64,000 nucleotides of DNA, from contig NZ_AUZM01000027.1 in the NCBI RefSeq assembly GCF_000478195.2, positions 1 through 64,000 of the forward strand, given 5' to 3'. The translations under genes were made by a program, and so were the position numbers. Below the pieces are notes generated by a model. It was not told the DNA's origin and searched no databases. It saw nothing but the letters and a program-made list of their open reading frames with translations. Every line of letters begins with the position of its first letter. Position 1 is the stretch's first letter. Of this stretch, positions 44,658 through 53,598 are shown one piece after another. The stretch comes from Lyngbya aestuarii BL J. GTDB taxonomy: Bacteria; Cyanobacteriota; Cyanobacteriia; Cyanobacteriales; Microcoleaceae.

Positions 44658-44882
44658 TTAATCTTGCAGAGTTGATCGAAAACTCGGTTGATATTGACCG
44701 CGACGGCGACGGAGACCCCAACCTTGATCCACGTCATAGTCATAATCTTGCTCGTTGTCATTCACGGCATGAATTGGATCGGATTTGAATTGGACAGGAC
44801 TCGCTACTTTTGTTGTTATGTCTTCAATGGAAATTTCAATACGGCTAGGGGTGAACGGTCTTTCTAAGGAGGTTGTAGGCAT
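44658..44882 (-). CDS. Small Arg/Asp/Tyr-rich protein, possible modified peptide
   Basis: A 74-residue protein with no signal peptide. The first half is a moderately conserved-looking, leader-like stretch (SRIEISIEDITTKVASPVQF); the second is unusual: DYDYDVDQGWG, then a run of four Arg, then GQYQPSFRSTLQD. It is the first gene of an operon with an exported OB-fold protein and a JmjC hydroxylase. The layout (small peptide, leader-like half, charged and aromatic core, downstream oxygenase) resembles a ribosomally made, post-translationally modified peptide locus, and the Arg run suits an Arg-hydroxylating JmjC enzyme. This is inference; it may simply be a small basic protein. The ribosome-binding site is weak. 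Confidence 0.5.
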   Translation of the reverse strand: MPTTSLERPFTPSRIEISIEDITTKVASPVQFKSDPIHAVNDNEQDYDYDVDQGWGLRRRRGQYQPSFRSTLQD

Positions 44883-44940
44883 GGGATATCTTTGATTGAT
44901 TAATTAAATTTCTGGTCTATTTGTAGAGTAACAACTAATT

Positions 44941-44958
44941 ATGACAAGAAAATGACAA
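44941..44958 (-). promoter_or_regulatory. TTGTCAT direct repeats, 11-bp period
   Basis: Two perfect TTGTCAT heptamers (minus strand) with starts 11 bases apart, about 60-75 bases before the peptide operon. OmpR/PhoB-type response regulators bind direct repeats with this period. No regulator is identified; this is a candidate site only. Confidence 0.35.
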
Positions 44959-45148
44959 ATCTGATGAAATCTTTTAATGTTGGCTGCGGTGGGTAAAAAT
45001 ATTGCACCAAGCCGCCTCTATGCTTGGGATTATTGATTCGTCCGATATCAGATGAGGTTATGGCTAAAATCCCTCTCCTCAAAAGCGAGGGATTTAGGGT
45101 TAGGTAAACAAAAAAATAGCCCCAACCGAAGTCGAGACTTTTGTTTCA

Positions 45149-45227
45149 ATTGACCACAGAAAACTCAAGCTTTAAACAAATCACACACAGAAAACATTGA
45201 ACACAGGAGAATTGACCACAGGAAACT
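45149..45227. repeat. Iteron-like repeats ATTGAMCACAGRAR
   Basis: Three copies: ATTGACCACAGAAAACT (45149-45165), ATTGAACACAGGAGA (45196-45210) and ATTGACCACAGGAAACT (45211-45227). They lie about 380 bases beyond the 3' end of the CyRepA1-type replication gene. Repeats of this kind near a rep gene can be initiator binding sites; alternatively they are ordinary low-copy repeats. Confidence 0.45.
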
Positions 45228-45606
45228 TAGATGATCCTTTTGAAAGAGAAGTTAGAGTTTTTATTCAGAATATTTCTGAAACTTTAACTCTTAAGGTAAA
45301 CACCCATAGGTTTTATAACAATCAATCCATTCAGCAACTTATCGAGAACCATTCCCTTCTCTTGGAGGTCTTCGGTATTGCTATTTATCATCATTGCATT
45401 TTCTTTTAGAGTTGTCAGTGGTTTTACTGAAGTTTTACAGAGACTTTACAAATTGTCGGTGATTTTAAAGCTTTATTCTGTCAGCAATCTAATTAGTCAA
45501 GTTTTCGAGATCATGGAATTGCTGACTGATTCCTTAATTGATAACTTATCCTTAAAACCGCTTTTTAGACAACTCTGTAGGTTGTTCCTATGGTTTGAAT
45601 GTGGGT

Positions 45607-48600
45607 TTAAAACTGGAAACAGAGTTGTTGAAATTCTGCTTTTCCTGAGTTAATTGTTGTGATCGCATTTAGGGATTGTTCCGTTTGGGGGGGTAACTGT
45701 CCCGGAGATTGAGGTTCACAAGCTAACCATTTTTGAAAGACTTCTAAGCGTCCATCATCGGGTTCAACGATCCGATAAACCCGAATTCGTTTTTTCTGAT
45801 GACGTTCTAACCGCAAACATTCTAAACTGTATCCTATTTTATCTAGAAATCGCCTAATCACAACGATTGGACTTGAATTTTTAGCTAATCCAATTCCCAT
45901 AATTGATTTAATCGCTAACCGATCTCGTAATGCAATGTCTGTGATTTTCTGTAAATCTGTGTCGGTATTTTTTAATTCTCGTTGGGGATTTTGAATTAAA
46001 GCCGGAATTCCGAGTAATTCCAGAATTCCAATCATCGCCCCCAGTTGGGAACGGTTAAAATCAGGAACAAATATATTCCCTTGACCTTGTTCAATTAATC
46101 GATGAGCGATCGCTGCATCTCGATGACTTAAATAAGGACGACCCAGAGTTAGAAAGTATTGAATTCTAAGTTGATCATACCATCCTCGATCATCTTTTTC
46201 GATTAAATCGCTCGTGATCGGAATTCCATATTTTAAGGTTAACTCGTATTTACGCTGTGAACGTCGTTCTGGAGTAGTTTTTAGTAGCTTTTTTTGTAGG
46301 GCTTGATATTGGCGATCGCCAATTGTTATTGCTTGAGAAATTGCTTGACATTCGGCTTGATAGTTTTGATCACGAACTGCTGAAATCATTTCTGATAAAC
46401 TCGGACGCAATGAGTTTTTATTGTTTTGATTTTGTTTGCTATTTGAGGTAGAATGGGCTTGGGAAGGACTCTTTTCAAGCGGAACTTCTAAAATTTGATG
46501 ACCTTCTGATTTTAAGGCCGTTAGAATTGACTCTCGATACCGACTCATTGACGCATTAAACCGCACCGCCATTTTCGCCCAACAGAGTAATGATTCGGCT
46601 TGAAATCCCATTTCTAAGTCATCTAAACTGGCAAAATCAGATTGTTGCAGGAGGCGAATATTTAAACGAGTTAAACGATGATTACAATTGAGTAAAGTTG
46701 CCATAGATACGGAACCATTTCCGACTTGATTAAACCCATGAGTCGCTACCCACAAATAACGAGGTAAGTTTTCACGAATTCGTCCCAAAGCTTGACGTAC
46801 CGAATTTTCTCCCTGAATGCCTTGAGCGATTCCCCAAACTGAGGTTAAATGTCCTTTAATATCGATACTGACTCCGGTTTCAATACAGGGCGAAGCTAAG
46901 ACAATATCGTAGTTTTTGAGTGTTGAATTGAGTTGATTGATACAACCATAAGCCGGATGGGTAGGATCGGCGAGAGATTCTGAATCAATTCGCAGGATTT
47001 TTAGGTTGGGAAATTGGGTTTTAAAATAGGTTTCTAGGGTACAAGTTCCCCACTGACTGGCTAATTTTTGTGCGGATAAACAAACAAAGGGTTTACCGCC
47101 TTCAGCAATATGTTGTTCTAAATCTTTAACCAGTTGTTTGGGTGTATTTCCACTATAACTAGAAACTGACCAAGCTTCTTCTGTTTGCGGTTTCCATTCG
47201 TTGTGAATAATAAAAGGGGTTTGAGGGACTCCCGCTAAAGCGAGAAGATAATCGATAGAAATATCACTTAAATCGGCATCCGCAATCACGACTTTTCCCT
47301 GTCCTCCGATCACATTTTGCATCAGAGATTTGAGAGATTTGAGAATCGCAACTCGTTGGTGGCGACAGGTATCGGAATTTAATCCGTGCCATAAAACTTG
47401 TTCAATTTCATCGATAATAACAATACTATCCGACCAATTTTCGGCGTTGAAATTTGCACGGGAACCGGGATGGAGAGAGTCAATACAAAGACCATAACCC
47501 GGATTCTGTTCTGGAGAGGATTTTGGATCTTTTTCTTGGAGATATTTTAACCCAAATCGCTGACACAATGCTTCAACTAAACGAATCCGATGGCTAATGA
47601 CTAAGACCGATTGACCTTGTTTTTGGGCTTGTTGAACGATTTGTTCGATGAATTGGGTTTTACCTGTTCCTTTGGGGGATTTGATGCCAATGAGTTTGGC
47701 GGTTTGAGGAATAGCAAGATCGGATAAATACCGTTGATTGACTTGAATATTAGCCGAAAATGTCAGGCGATTAAATGATAATGCTTGCCAAGCTGCTAAG
47801 GAAATTGCGGTTTCATAGGCATGATCAAAAGCAACGGGAGAATGGCTTAAGATTAAATCATCAACTCCTTTTCCGAAGTGAGAGTTCCAAGTGACAATAT
47901 GAACAGAACACCCGTTTTTAGTCAGTAAATAACCCGTTTGTTTGATTGCAGTATTAACGGCTTTAATCGTGTTGGGCTTACTATCTTGATCAAAAACAAT
48001 ATAAACTTCCCGCTTGGGTGTCGCCAATTTTTCTAACTGGGGAATTAAACGGGAAATTCCTTTCCGTTTTCCCCACTCATTTCTGGGTACGCGATAACCC
48101 CCGTGAATGCCCGGAAGGGCGATGGCGACATATCCCGCAGTTAATAACGCCCCGGCTTTTTTGGCGCCTTCGGTAATACATAAAGGAATTTCCCGATGAG
48201 CGATCGCCCACTCCCAAAACCCCAGATCGCTTTGATCGGGTTTAATATCTTTTTCAGAAAGAGTTAAATCATAACGTTGGGCGATGCGTTCCCAGATGGT
48301 TTTAGAGACTCTTAACGCAAAAATTCCGGTGGGAGTTTGGGGGGGATGTTCGTATTTAATAATTTTGTTATGTTCGCCAATAATACGCGGATGAACGGGT
48401 TTAAAACAGCCCCAGACGTCATCTTTTCCGGTGAGAATATCAATTCCCGAACACCACCAACCGCCATCGTAGAGGTGTTGATAGCGGTTGAGAATGCGAT
48501 CGCTAATTCGACCATCATTGCGTCGGGGTAAGGTGTCAGAATAGAGCAGATAATCAAATGGACGATAGCCTTCTAAGGGTGTAACATTAAGTTGGGTCAG

Positions 48601-48651
48601 TTGTTCGTCAACGCAGCTTGCGTTCCACTCGATCAGATGATTCACAGCCAT
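45607..48651 (-). CDS. CyRepA1-family plasmid replication protein (DUF3854/helicase)
   Basis: A 1014-residue protein of the cyanobacterial CyRepA1-type replication family. An N-terminal DUF3854 Toprim-like part (about 100-290; ITEGAKKAGAL, VYIVFDQDSK with acidic metal site, FGKGVDDLI) resembles primases, followed by an SF-helicase part with Walker A SPKGTGKT (near 327), Walker B IVIIDEIE (near 410) and ASPCIETGVSID / RQALGRIRENLPRY motifs. A Gln/Asn/Ser-rich spacer (near 725) and a C-terminal domain complete it. Such proteins start replication of cyanobacterial plasmids. Here it lies among chromosomal genes, so it is an integrated plasmid relic or a chromosomal homologue. The frame is intact. 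Confidence 0.82.
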   Translation of the reverse strand: MAVNHLIEWNASCVDEQLTQLNVTPLEGYRPFDYLLYSDTLPRRNDGRISDRILNRYQHLYDGGWWCSGIDILTGKDDVWGCFKPVHPRIIGEHNKIIKYEHPPQTPTGIFALRVSKTIWERIAQRYDLTLSEKDIKPDQSDLGFWEWAIAHREIPLCITEGAKKAGALLTAGYVAIALPGIHGGYRVPRNEWGKRKGISRLIPQLEKLATPKREVYIVFDQDSKPNTIKAVNTAIKQTGYLLTKNGCSVHIVTWNSHFGKGVDDLILSHSPVAFDHAYETAISLAAWQALSFNRLTFSANIQVNQRYLSDLAIPQTAKLIGIKSPKGTGKTQFIEQIVQQAQKQGQSVLVISHRIRLVEALCQRFGLKYLQEKDPKSSPEQNPGYGLCIDSLHPGSRANFNAENWSDSIVIIDEIEQVLWHGLNSDTCRHQRVAILKSLKSLMQNVIGGQGKVVIADADLSDISIDYLLALAGVPQTPFIIHNEWKPQTEEAWSVSSYSGNTPKQLVKDLEQHIAEGGKPFVCLSAQKLASQWGTCTLETYFKTQFPNLKILRIDSESLADPTHPAYGCINQLNSTLKNYDIVLASPCIETGVSIDIKGHLTSVWGIAQGIQGENSVRQALGRIRENLPRYLWVATHGFNQVGNGSVSMATLLNCNHRLTRLNIRLLQQSDFASLDDLEMGFQAESLLCWAKMAVRFNASMSRYRESILTALKSEGHQILEVPLEKSPSQAHSTSNSKQNQNNKNSLRPSLSEMISAVRDQNYQAECQAISQAITIGDRQYQALQKKLLKTTPERRSQRKYELTLKYGIPITSDLIEKDDRGWYDQLRIQYFLTLGRPYLSHRDAAIAHRLIEQGQGNIFVPDFNRSQLGAMIGILELLGIPALIQNPQRELKNTDTDLQKITDIALRDRLAIKSIMGIGLAKNSSPIVVIRRFLDKIGYSLECLRLERHQKKRIRVYRIVEPDDGRLEVFQKWLACEPQSPGQLPPQTEQSLNAITTINSGKAEFQQLCFQF

Positions 48652-48760
48652 TAGGGGAATTGGAATTCAACAGGGATTCACCATCATACACTACATCTAG
48701 GGTTTTGGCTATCAAACTTGATCAAGCTACGCTAAATCTATTTGAGCGGAGATAATTTTT

Positions 48761-49822
48761 ATGTCTGTTTTTCGGATTTATTCATCATTCTCTCAAATAT
48801 TTCAGCGATTAACTCAAGGATTTGTTTACACTTATGCTGGTTTTTTGCTGGTTTATTTTCTACTCAGATTCCTGTTTTGGGATGAATTTTGGGCGGTGGG
48901 TTTTGTGAGTACCTTTATCCCCTGGATTCTGTTCCCTTTATTTATCTTACCCCCGTTGAGTTTTGGGATTATTAAACAGCGAAAATTAACGATTTTATCG
49001 AGTTTAGCTTGTTTATTACTGCTCGGTTGGTTACATCAAAACTATGCCTCTCCCAATCCCAGTACAATTAACTCCAATCCAATCAAAGTTTTATGTTTAA
49101 ACAACAGTTGGAACAAAACATCACCGGAAACATTAGTTGAACTGCTTTTAAATCGAACTCCCGATCTGGTGTTCTTGCAAGAAGTGACCGAAATCCATGA
49201 AGAAGAAGCTTTTCCTCAGTTAATAGAGGCTTATCCTTACCAATTTTCATCGCCTCGAACAACCATTTTAAGTAAGTTTCCTCTCCGGGCAACCGAAACC
49301 ATTCACTTGGCCGATCATTCGGAATTTCAGCAGCGGGCAATTGCCAGGATTAACGAACAAGAAATAACGCTTTATAATATTCAAACCATTTCGCCTTGGA
49401 TTCGCTTTCACCAGATTTTACCCTTTTTTAAAATCCCCTTTTATGATTATCGCGAACGCTCCGAAGAAATCATCGATTTAGTCAAAAGACTACAGAAAGA
49501 AACAAACCCTGTAATTGTAGCGGGTGACTTTAATCTCACCGACCAAACTCAAGATTATCATCGATTGCGCCAAGTTTTACGGGATGCTTTTCGAGAGTCC
49601 GGATGGGGTTTAGGTTTAACCTGGCCTCAAGGTTGGCCGCTCAATTTTCTGATTAAAAATTCGACTCAAACTCTTGATTATCCGCTGTTTCGGATTGATT
49701 ATATTTGGTATTCTCCAGATGGGGAGTCTAAAATGACAAAGGTGTTGGCTTCGACGGGTTCGGATCATTTGCCGGTGGAGACTCTAGTTTATTTTCGGCC
49801 ATTTGCTGCACTAAACCCCTAG
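48761..49822 (+). CDS. Membrane-anchored endonuclease/exonuclease/phosphatase family protein
   Basis: A 353-residue protein with three hydrophobic segments (about 18-95) and then an EEP domain: VLCLNNSW, DLVFLQEVTEIHEE (metal-binding Glu), VIVAGDFNLTD (catalytic Asp and Asn), and a final GSDHLPVE (His). The fold is shared by DNase I, Mg-dependent endonucleases and sphingomyelinases. With the membrane anchor, an outward-facing phosphodiesterase is likely. Substrate unknown. It starts 109 bases from the divergent replication gene and is followed by the M3 peptidase after 41 bases. Confidence 0.82.
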   Translation: MSVFRIYSSFSQIFQRLTQGFVYTYAGFLLVYFLLRFLFWDEFWAVGFVSTFIPWILFPLFILPPLSFGIIKQRKLTILSSLACLLLLGWLHQNYASPNPSTINSNPIKVLCLNNSWNKTSPETLVELLLNRTPDLVFLQEVTEIHEEEAFPQLIEAYPYQFSSPRTTILSKFPLRATETIHLADHSEFQQRAIARINEQEITLYNIQTISPWIRFHQILPFFKIPFYDYRERSEEIIDLVKRLQKETNPVIVAGDFNLTDQTQDYHRLRQVLRDAFRESGWGLGLTWPQGWPLNFLIKNSTQTLDYPLFRIDYIWYSPDGESKMTKVLASTGSDHLPVETLVYFRPFAALNP

Positions 49823-49863
49823 AACTTGGTATAACAATTGAGTGACCCCTACAGGAAAAAGGA

Positions 49864-51969
49864 ATGATCGCGAACACCACAAAAACAGATAAACCCTTAT
49901 TGCGAGGAAAAGGACTCCCTCCATTTGAGATGATCAAGCCGGAGACAGTGGTGCAGGAGATGATGGAACTGATCGAGGGACTTGATACCGAACTCACGAC
50001 CCTCGAAGCCAATGTACAACCGACGTGGGAAGGTTTAGTTGAACCATTGCAACGGTTAGAGGAACGGTTGACCTGGAGTTGGGGTGTGGTTAACCATTTG
50101 ATGGGGGTAAAAAATAGTCCTGAACTCCGAAAAGCCCATGAAACAGTTCAGCCAAAAGTTGTAGAGTTTATTAATAAACTGAATCAAAGTCAAGCCCTTT
50201 ACAAAGCGTTTAAAGCACTGCATGAGTCTTCACAATGGGAAAATTTAGATTCAGCCCAAAAGCGAATTGTTGAGGCAGCAATTCGGGATGCTGAACTGTC
50301 TGGTGTGGGTTTAGAAGGAGAAAAACGAGATCGTTATAATGCGATCGCACTAGAACTAGCGGAACTTTCGACTAAGTTTTCTAATCATGTTTTAGATGCG
50401 ACAAAAGCGTTTAGTTTGACTTTAACTGAACCAGAAGACATTGAAGGTTTACCGCCGAGTTTATTGAGTTTAGCCGCTCAAGCCGCCCGTGCGGAAGGGA
50501 TCGAAGCCGCGACCGCTGAAAAAGGCCCCTGGCGAATTACGTTGGATTTTCCCAGTTTCAGCCCTTTCCTAAAGTTTAGTAAACGCCGAGACTTACGAGA
50601 ACAGGTTTTTAAGGCTTATATTAGTCGGGCGTCAAACGGCGAGTTGAATAATTTTCCGTTAATTGAACGGATTTTAGAATTGCGTCAAGAAAAGTCTAAG
50701 TTACTGGGTTTTAGTAGTTATGCTGAGTTGAGTTTAGCCACTAAAATGGCGCCCAGTGTGGAGGCTGTCGAGGCGTTATCTGAAGAATTACGTGTTGTTA
50801 GTTATGAGGCAGCACTCAAAGATTTTGAAGCCCTGAAAGCTTTTGCTGCGTCTAAAAATGCCCCAGAAGCAGAAGACTTGAAACACTGGGATATGAGTTT
50901 TTGGGCCGAACGTCAACGAGAAGAAAAGTTTGCGTTTACCGATGAAGAACTGCGCCCTTATTTTCCCTTACCTCAAGTGTTAGAAGGGTTGTTTGGTTTG
51001 GTCAAACGAATTTTTGGAGTGACGATTGTTTCGGCTGATGGTCATGCCCCCGTTTGGCATGAAGATGTTCGTTATTTTGAAGTCATTGATGACACCGGAA
51101 ATACCATCGCTTACTTTTATTTAGACCCCTATAGTCGTCCCTCAGAAAAACGGGGTGGGGCTTGGATGGATGAGTGTATTACTCGGTCAAAAATCACAGA
51201 AAATGGTAAATCTACAGTTTGTTTACCTGTGGCTTATTTGCAATGTAATCAAACGCCACCTGTGGATGATAAACCGAGTTTAATGAGCTTTAGTGAGGTG
51301 GAAACGTTATTCCACGAATTTGGTCACGGTTTACAACATATGTTGACGAAGGTTGATTATCCGGGGGCGGCAGGTATTAATAATGTAGAGTGGGATGCGG
51401 TGGAGTTGCCGAGCCAATTTATGGAAAATTGGTGTTATGATCGGGTGACTTTGTTTGGCATGGCTAAACATTATCAGACTGGAGAATCTTTACCTGAACA
51501 TTATTATCAAAAGTTGCTAGCTGCACGGACCTATATGAGTGGTACGGTGATGTTACGACAGCTTCATTTTGGTTGGGTTGATTTGGAATTGCACCATCGT
51601 TATCAACCGGGAGGAAATGAAACGGTTATTGATGTCAGAAACCGAATTGCTCAAAATACAACAGTGTTGAAACCATTACCGGAAGATGCGTTTTTATGTG
51701 CATTTGGGCATATTTTCTCGGGAGGTTATGCAGCAGGTTATTACAGCTATAAATGGGCTGAAGTTCTCAGTGCGGATGCTTTTTCTGCCTTTGAAGAAGC
51801 GGGATTAGAAAATGAAAAAGCAATGGCTGAAACAGGTAAACGTTTCCGAGAAACGGTTTTGGCTTTGGGTGGAAGTGTACATCCCATGGAAGTCTTTAAG
51901 TCTTTCCGAGGACGTGAACCGATTACTCAACCTTTGTTGGTTCATAGTGGTTTAGTTCCCGCCGCATAA
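49864..51969 (+). CDS. prlC: Oligopeptidase A-like M3 metallopeptidase
   Basis: A 701-residue zinc peptidase of family M3 with the catalytic HEFGHGLQHML (near residue 484; His, Glu, His) and the downstream Glu in NVEWDAVELPSQFMENW. Length and the start FEMIKPETV are those of oligopeptidase A/PrlC, which degrades 8-18 residue peptides and cleaved signal peptides in the cytosol. It follows the EEP gene closely and may share its transcript. The symbol is given by family similarity. Confidence 0.93.
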   Translation: MIANTTKTDKPLLRGKGLPPFEMIKPETVVQEMMELIEGLDTELTTLEANVQPTWEGLVEPLQRLEERLTWSWGVVNHLMGVKNSPELRKAHETVQPKVVEFINKLNQSQALYKAFKALHESSQWENLDSAQKRIVEAAIRDAELSGVGLEGEKRDRYNAIALELAELSTKFSNHVLDATKAFSLTLTEPEDIEGLPPSLLSLAAQAARAEGIEAATAEKGPWRITLDFPSFSPFLKFSKRRDLREQVFKAYISRASNGELNNFPLIERILELRQEKSKLLGFSSYAELSLATKMAPSVEAVEALSEELRVVSYEAALKDFEALKAFAASKNAPEAEDLKHWDMSFWAERQREEKFAFTDEELRPYFPLPQVLEGLFGLVKRIFGVTIVSADGHAPVWHEDVRYFEVIDDTGNTIAYFYLDPYSRPSEKRGGAWMDECITRSKITENGKSTVCLPVAYLQCNQTPPVDDKPSLMSFSEVETLFHEFGHGLQHMLTKVDYPGAAGINNVEWDAVELPSQFMENWCYDRVTLFGMAKHYQTGESLPEHYYQKLLAARTYMSGTVMLRQLHFGWVDLELHHRYQPGGNETVIDVRNRIAQNTTVLKPLPEDAFLCAFGHIFSGGYAAGYYSYKWAEVLSADAFSAFEEAGLENEKAMAETGKRFRETVLALGGSVHPMEVFKSFRGREPITQPLLVHSGLVPAA

Positions 51970-52086
51970 TTGCCTGGAAATTCTCTAGAGGCGTTCTTTT
52001 AGAGCGTCTCTAAGGTGTTAAGATATCCATCGAAAGTGGAGGATTAAATAGATGAGTTTAAATTATTTAAAAATATTATGCTATCC

Positions 52087-52147
52087 TATAATCTAAGTGT
52101 AAAGGCAGACTGAGTGAGAGGCTTTGTAGTATGTACAAATGTGCATA
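52087..52147 (+). promoter_or_regulatory. Putative brnTA promoter and operator palindrome
   Basis: A TATAAT box at 52087-52092, then an 18-base near-palindrome TATGTACAAATGTGCATA at 52130-52147 (one mismatched pair), 11 bases before the brnT start. Toxin-antitoxin operons of this kind are usually repressed by the BrnA ribbon-helix-helix antitoxin binding such a site. No good -35 box was seen. Confidence 0.45.
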
Positions 52148-52158
52148 GTATAATTTAG

Positions 52159-52425
52159 ATGGCTTACCAATGGAACAGGGATAAAGCAATAGCCAATCTT
52201 CGCAAACATGGTATCGACTTCGCTGACGCAGTATCTATTTTTTCAGATGATCTGGCAATTACGATTACAGACGAGCGATTTGAAGAAGAACGGTTCATCA
52301 CAGTCGGTATGGATGCTTTTGGTAGAATTCTGGTTGTTGTTTACACGGTGCGAGAGGATGAGATTCGATTGATTTCTGCTCGCAAAGCAACCCGAAAAGA
52401 ACGACAACAGTATGAGGAGGAATAA
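52159..52425 (+). CDS. brnT: BrnT-family ribonuclease toxin
   Basis: An 88-residue BrnT toxin, a RelE-fold mRNA-cutting ribonuclease. The family signature is plain: WNRDKAIANLRKHGIDFADA at the start, a middle RFITVGMDAFGRILVVVYT and the end IRLISARKATRKERQQYEE, with conserved Arg and Lys residues thought to act in catalysis. The antitoxin gene follows after 2 bases, with its ribosome-binding site AGGAGG inside the toxin end. Toxin-first order is normal for brnTA. Length is full. Confidence 0.92.
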   Translation: MAYQWNRDKAIANLRKHGIDFADAVSIFSDDLAITITDERFEEERFITVGMDAFGRILVVVYTVREDEIRLISARKATRKERQQYEEE

Positions 52426-52427
52426 TC

Positions 52428-52691
52428 ATGGAAGCAGAATATGATTTTAATCAAGGTAAACGAGGGGCAATCGAACCAATTTTACCCGGAAAAACGCGCA
52501 TCACAATCTGCTTAGATGATGAGGTGTTAGCATGGTGTCGTGAACAAGTTCACTTAGTAAGTGGGGGGAACTACCAAACATTAATTAACGAAGTATTACG
52601 TCAACATATTCAGCAAAGCCGCGAACCTTTGGAAGAAATCCTACGCCGAGTGGTACGTGAAGAACTTGAGCGCATTGAGCATAATTTATGA
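52428..52691 (+). CDS. brnA: BrnA-family antitoxin
   Basis: An 87-residue BrnA antitoxin with a ribbon-helix-helix DNA-binding part: KTRITICLDDEVLAWCREQ followed by GGNYQTLINEVLRQHI. The N-terminus is expected to wrap the toxin. Its C-terminal tail (EEILRRVVREELERIEHNL) is longer and more charged than the shortest homologues. The stop overlaps the start of the AEC transporter reading frame as ATGA, so that gene may be read from the same message. Confidence 0.88.
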   Translation: MEAEYDFNQGKRGAIEPILPGKTRITICLDDEVLAWCREQVHLVSGGNYQTLINEVLRQHIQQSREPLEEILRRVVREELERIEHNL

Positions 52692-53583
52692 TTGTTATTC
52701 TTTCCGCAATCTTGCCTGTAGCTTGTATTGTTTTGATTGGCTTTATTGTCGGAAAAAAGCTAAATTTCGATCAATCTACCCTTTCTCGTCTCAGTTTGTA
52801 TGTATATTTCCGGCTTTAATTATTGATAATCTCTACAAAACAACGCTCAGTGGTGAAAATGCAATTTCGATTACGATTGGGTTTTTAATTACATTTATTA
52901 TTTTATGTGTTTTAGCATGGCAATTAAGCCATTATTTACAGTTCACAACGGATTTAAAAAAGAGTTTAGTCACAACAACGGCTTTACCTAATGTCGGAAA
53001 TTTAGGGCTTCCGGTGACTTTATTTGCTTTGGGAGAGGCGGGATTAGAACGGGCAATTGTGTATTTAATTGCTTGGAATATTGTTGTTTTAATGACGGTT
53101 CCGGCTTTTTTACAAAGTGGGGGATTTCGTTCTTCAATACAGTTTATGCTGAAACTTCCTCTCACTTGGGCGGTAACTTTTGGAATCTGTTTACGAGTGT
53201 TTAATGTTCCGCTTCCCTTGAACTTAGATAAAGGCTTAAACTTATTAGCAAATGCGGCTATTCCAGTTGCGTTATTAATGTTAGGAATCCAAATTGCTAG
53301 TCATCGGTTAGCCTTCAATTTATATGAAGTGGGAGCGAGTTGTTTACGTCTTTTAGGGGGTGCTGTGATTGCGTTTTTAGTGGGTAAACTATTAGGGTTA
53401 GAAGATTTAGATTTAAAGGTTTTAGTTTTGCAGAGTTCAATGCCAACTGCAATTACTGCTTTTTTAATGGTGCATGAATTTGGAGGAGATGCCAGTCAAA
53501 CTGCACGAGTTGTTGTCGTTTCAACGTTACTTGCGTTTATCACTTTACCGGGGGTTTTATTGGCTTTACAAACTTTTATTTAA
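52688..53583 (+). pseudogene. AEC-family auxin-efflux-type transporter, frameshifted
   Basis: The natural start is the ATG at 52688, overlapping the brnA stop; it encodes MIVILSAILPVACIVLIGFI and GKKLNFDQSTLSRLSLYVYF as in AEC permeases, then hits TAA at 52817. The rest of the transporter (from FPALIIDNLYKTTLS on) is in the frame one base back. A single missing T in the TATATTTCC run at about 52807-52810 would explain it. The remaining 255 residues hold eight or more membrane helices and look otherwise intact (NVGNLGLPVTLFALGE, SSMPTAITAFLM). So it is either a recent inactivation or a sequencing error. Family members export small organic acids or signals. Confidence 0.85.
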
Positions 53584-53598
53584 AGACTGCCTAAAGAG

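Larger units (their letters stand above)
44883..45606. other. Long intergenic region near replication gene
   Basis: 724 bases between the peptide operon and the 3' end of the CyRepA1-type gene. Contains direct repeats upstream of the operon (44941-44958), an ATCCCTC/GAGGGAT hairpin (45069-45093) and iteron-like repeats (45149-45227). Two short plus-strand frames here lack coding character and are not called. Confidence 0.5.

Noticed and set aside
45197-45653. Two short plus-strand frames (70 and 91 codons)
   Set aside because: No ribosome-binding site, odd hydrophobic composition, overlap with each other and with the end of the replication gene.
52052-52096. 14-codon frame with an upstream GGAGG before brnT
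   Set aside because: Too short to support and overlaps the probable promoter; no sign of conservation can be judged.
52657-52806. Upstream part of the AEC frame starting at ATG 52657 inside brnA
   Set aside because: It is out-of-frame brnA sequence; the true N-terminus is in the other frame from 52688.
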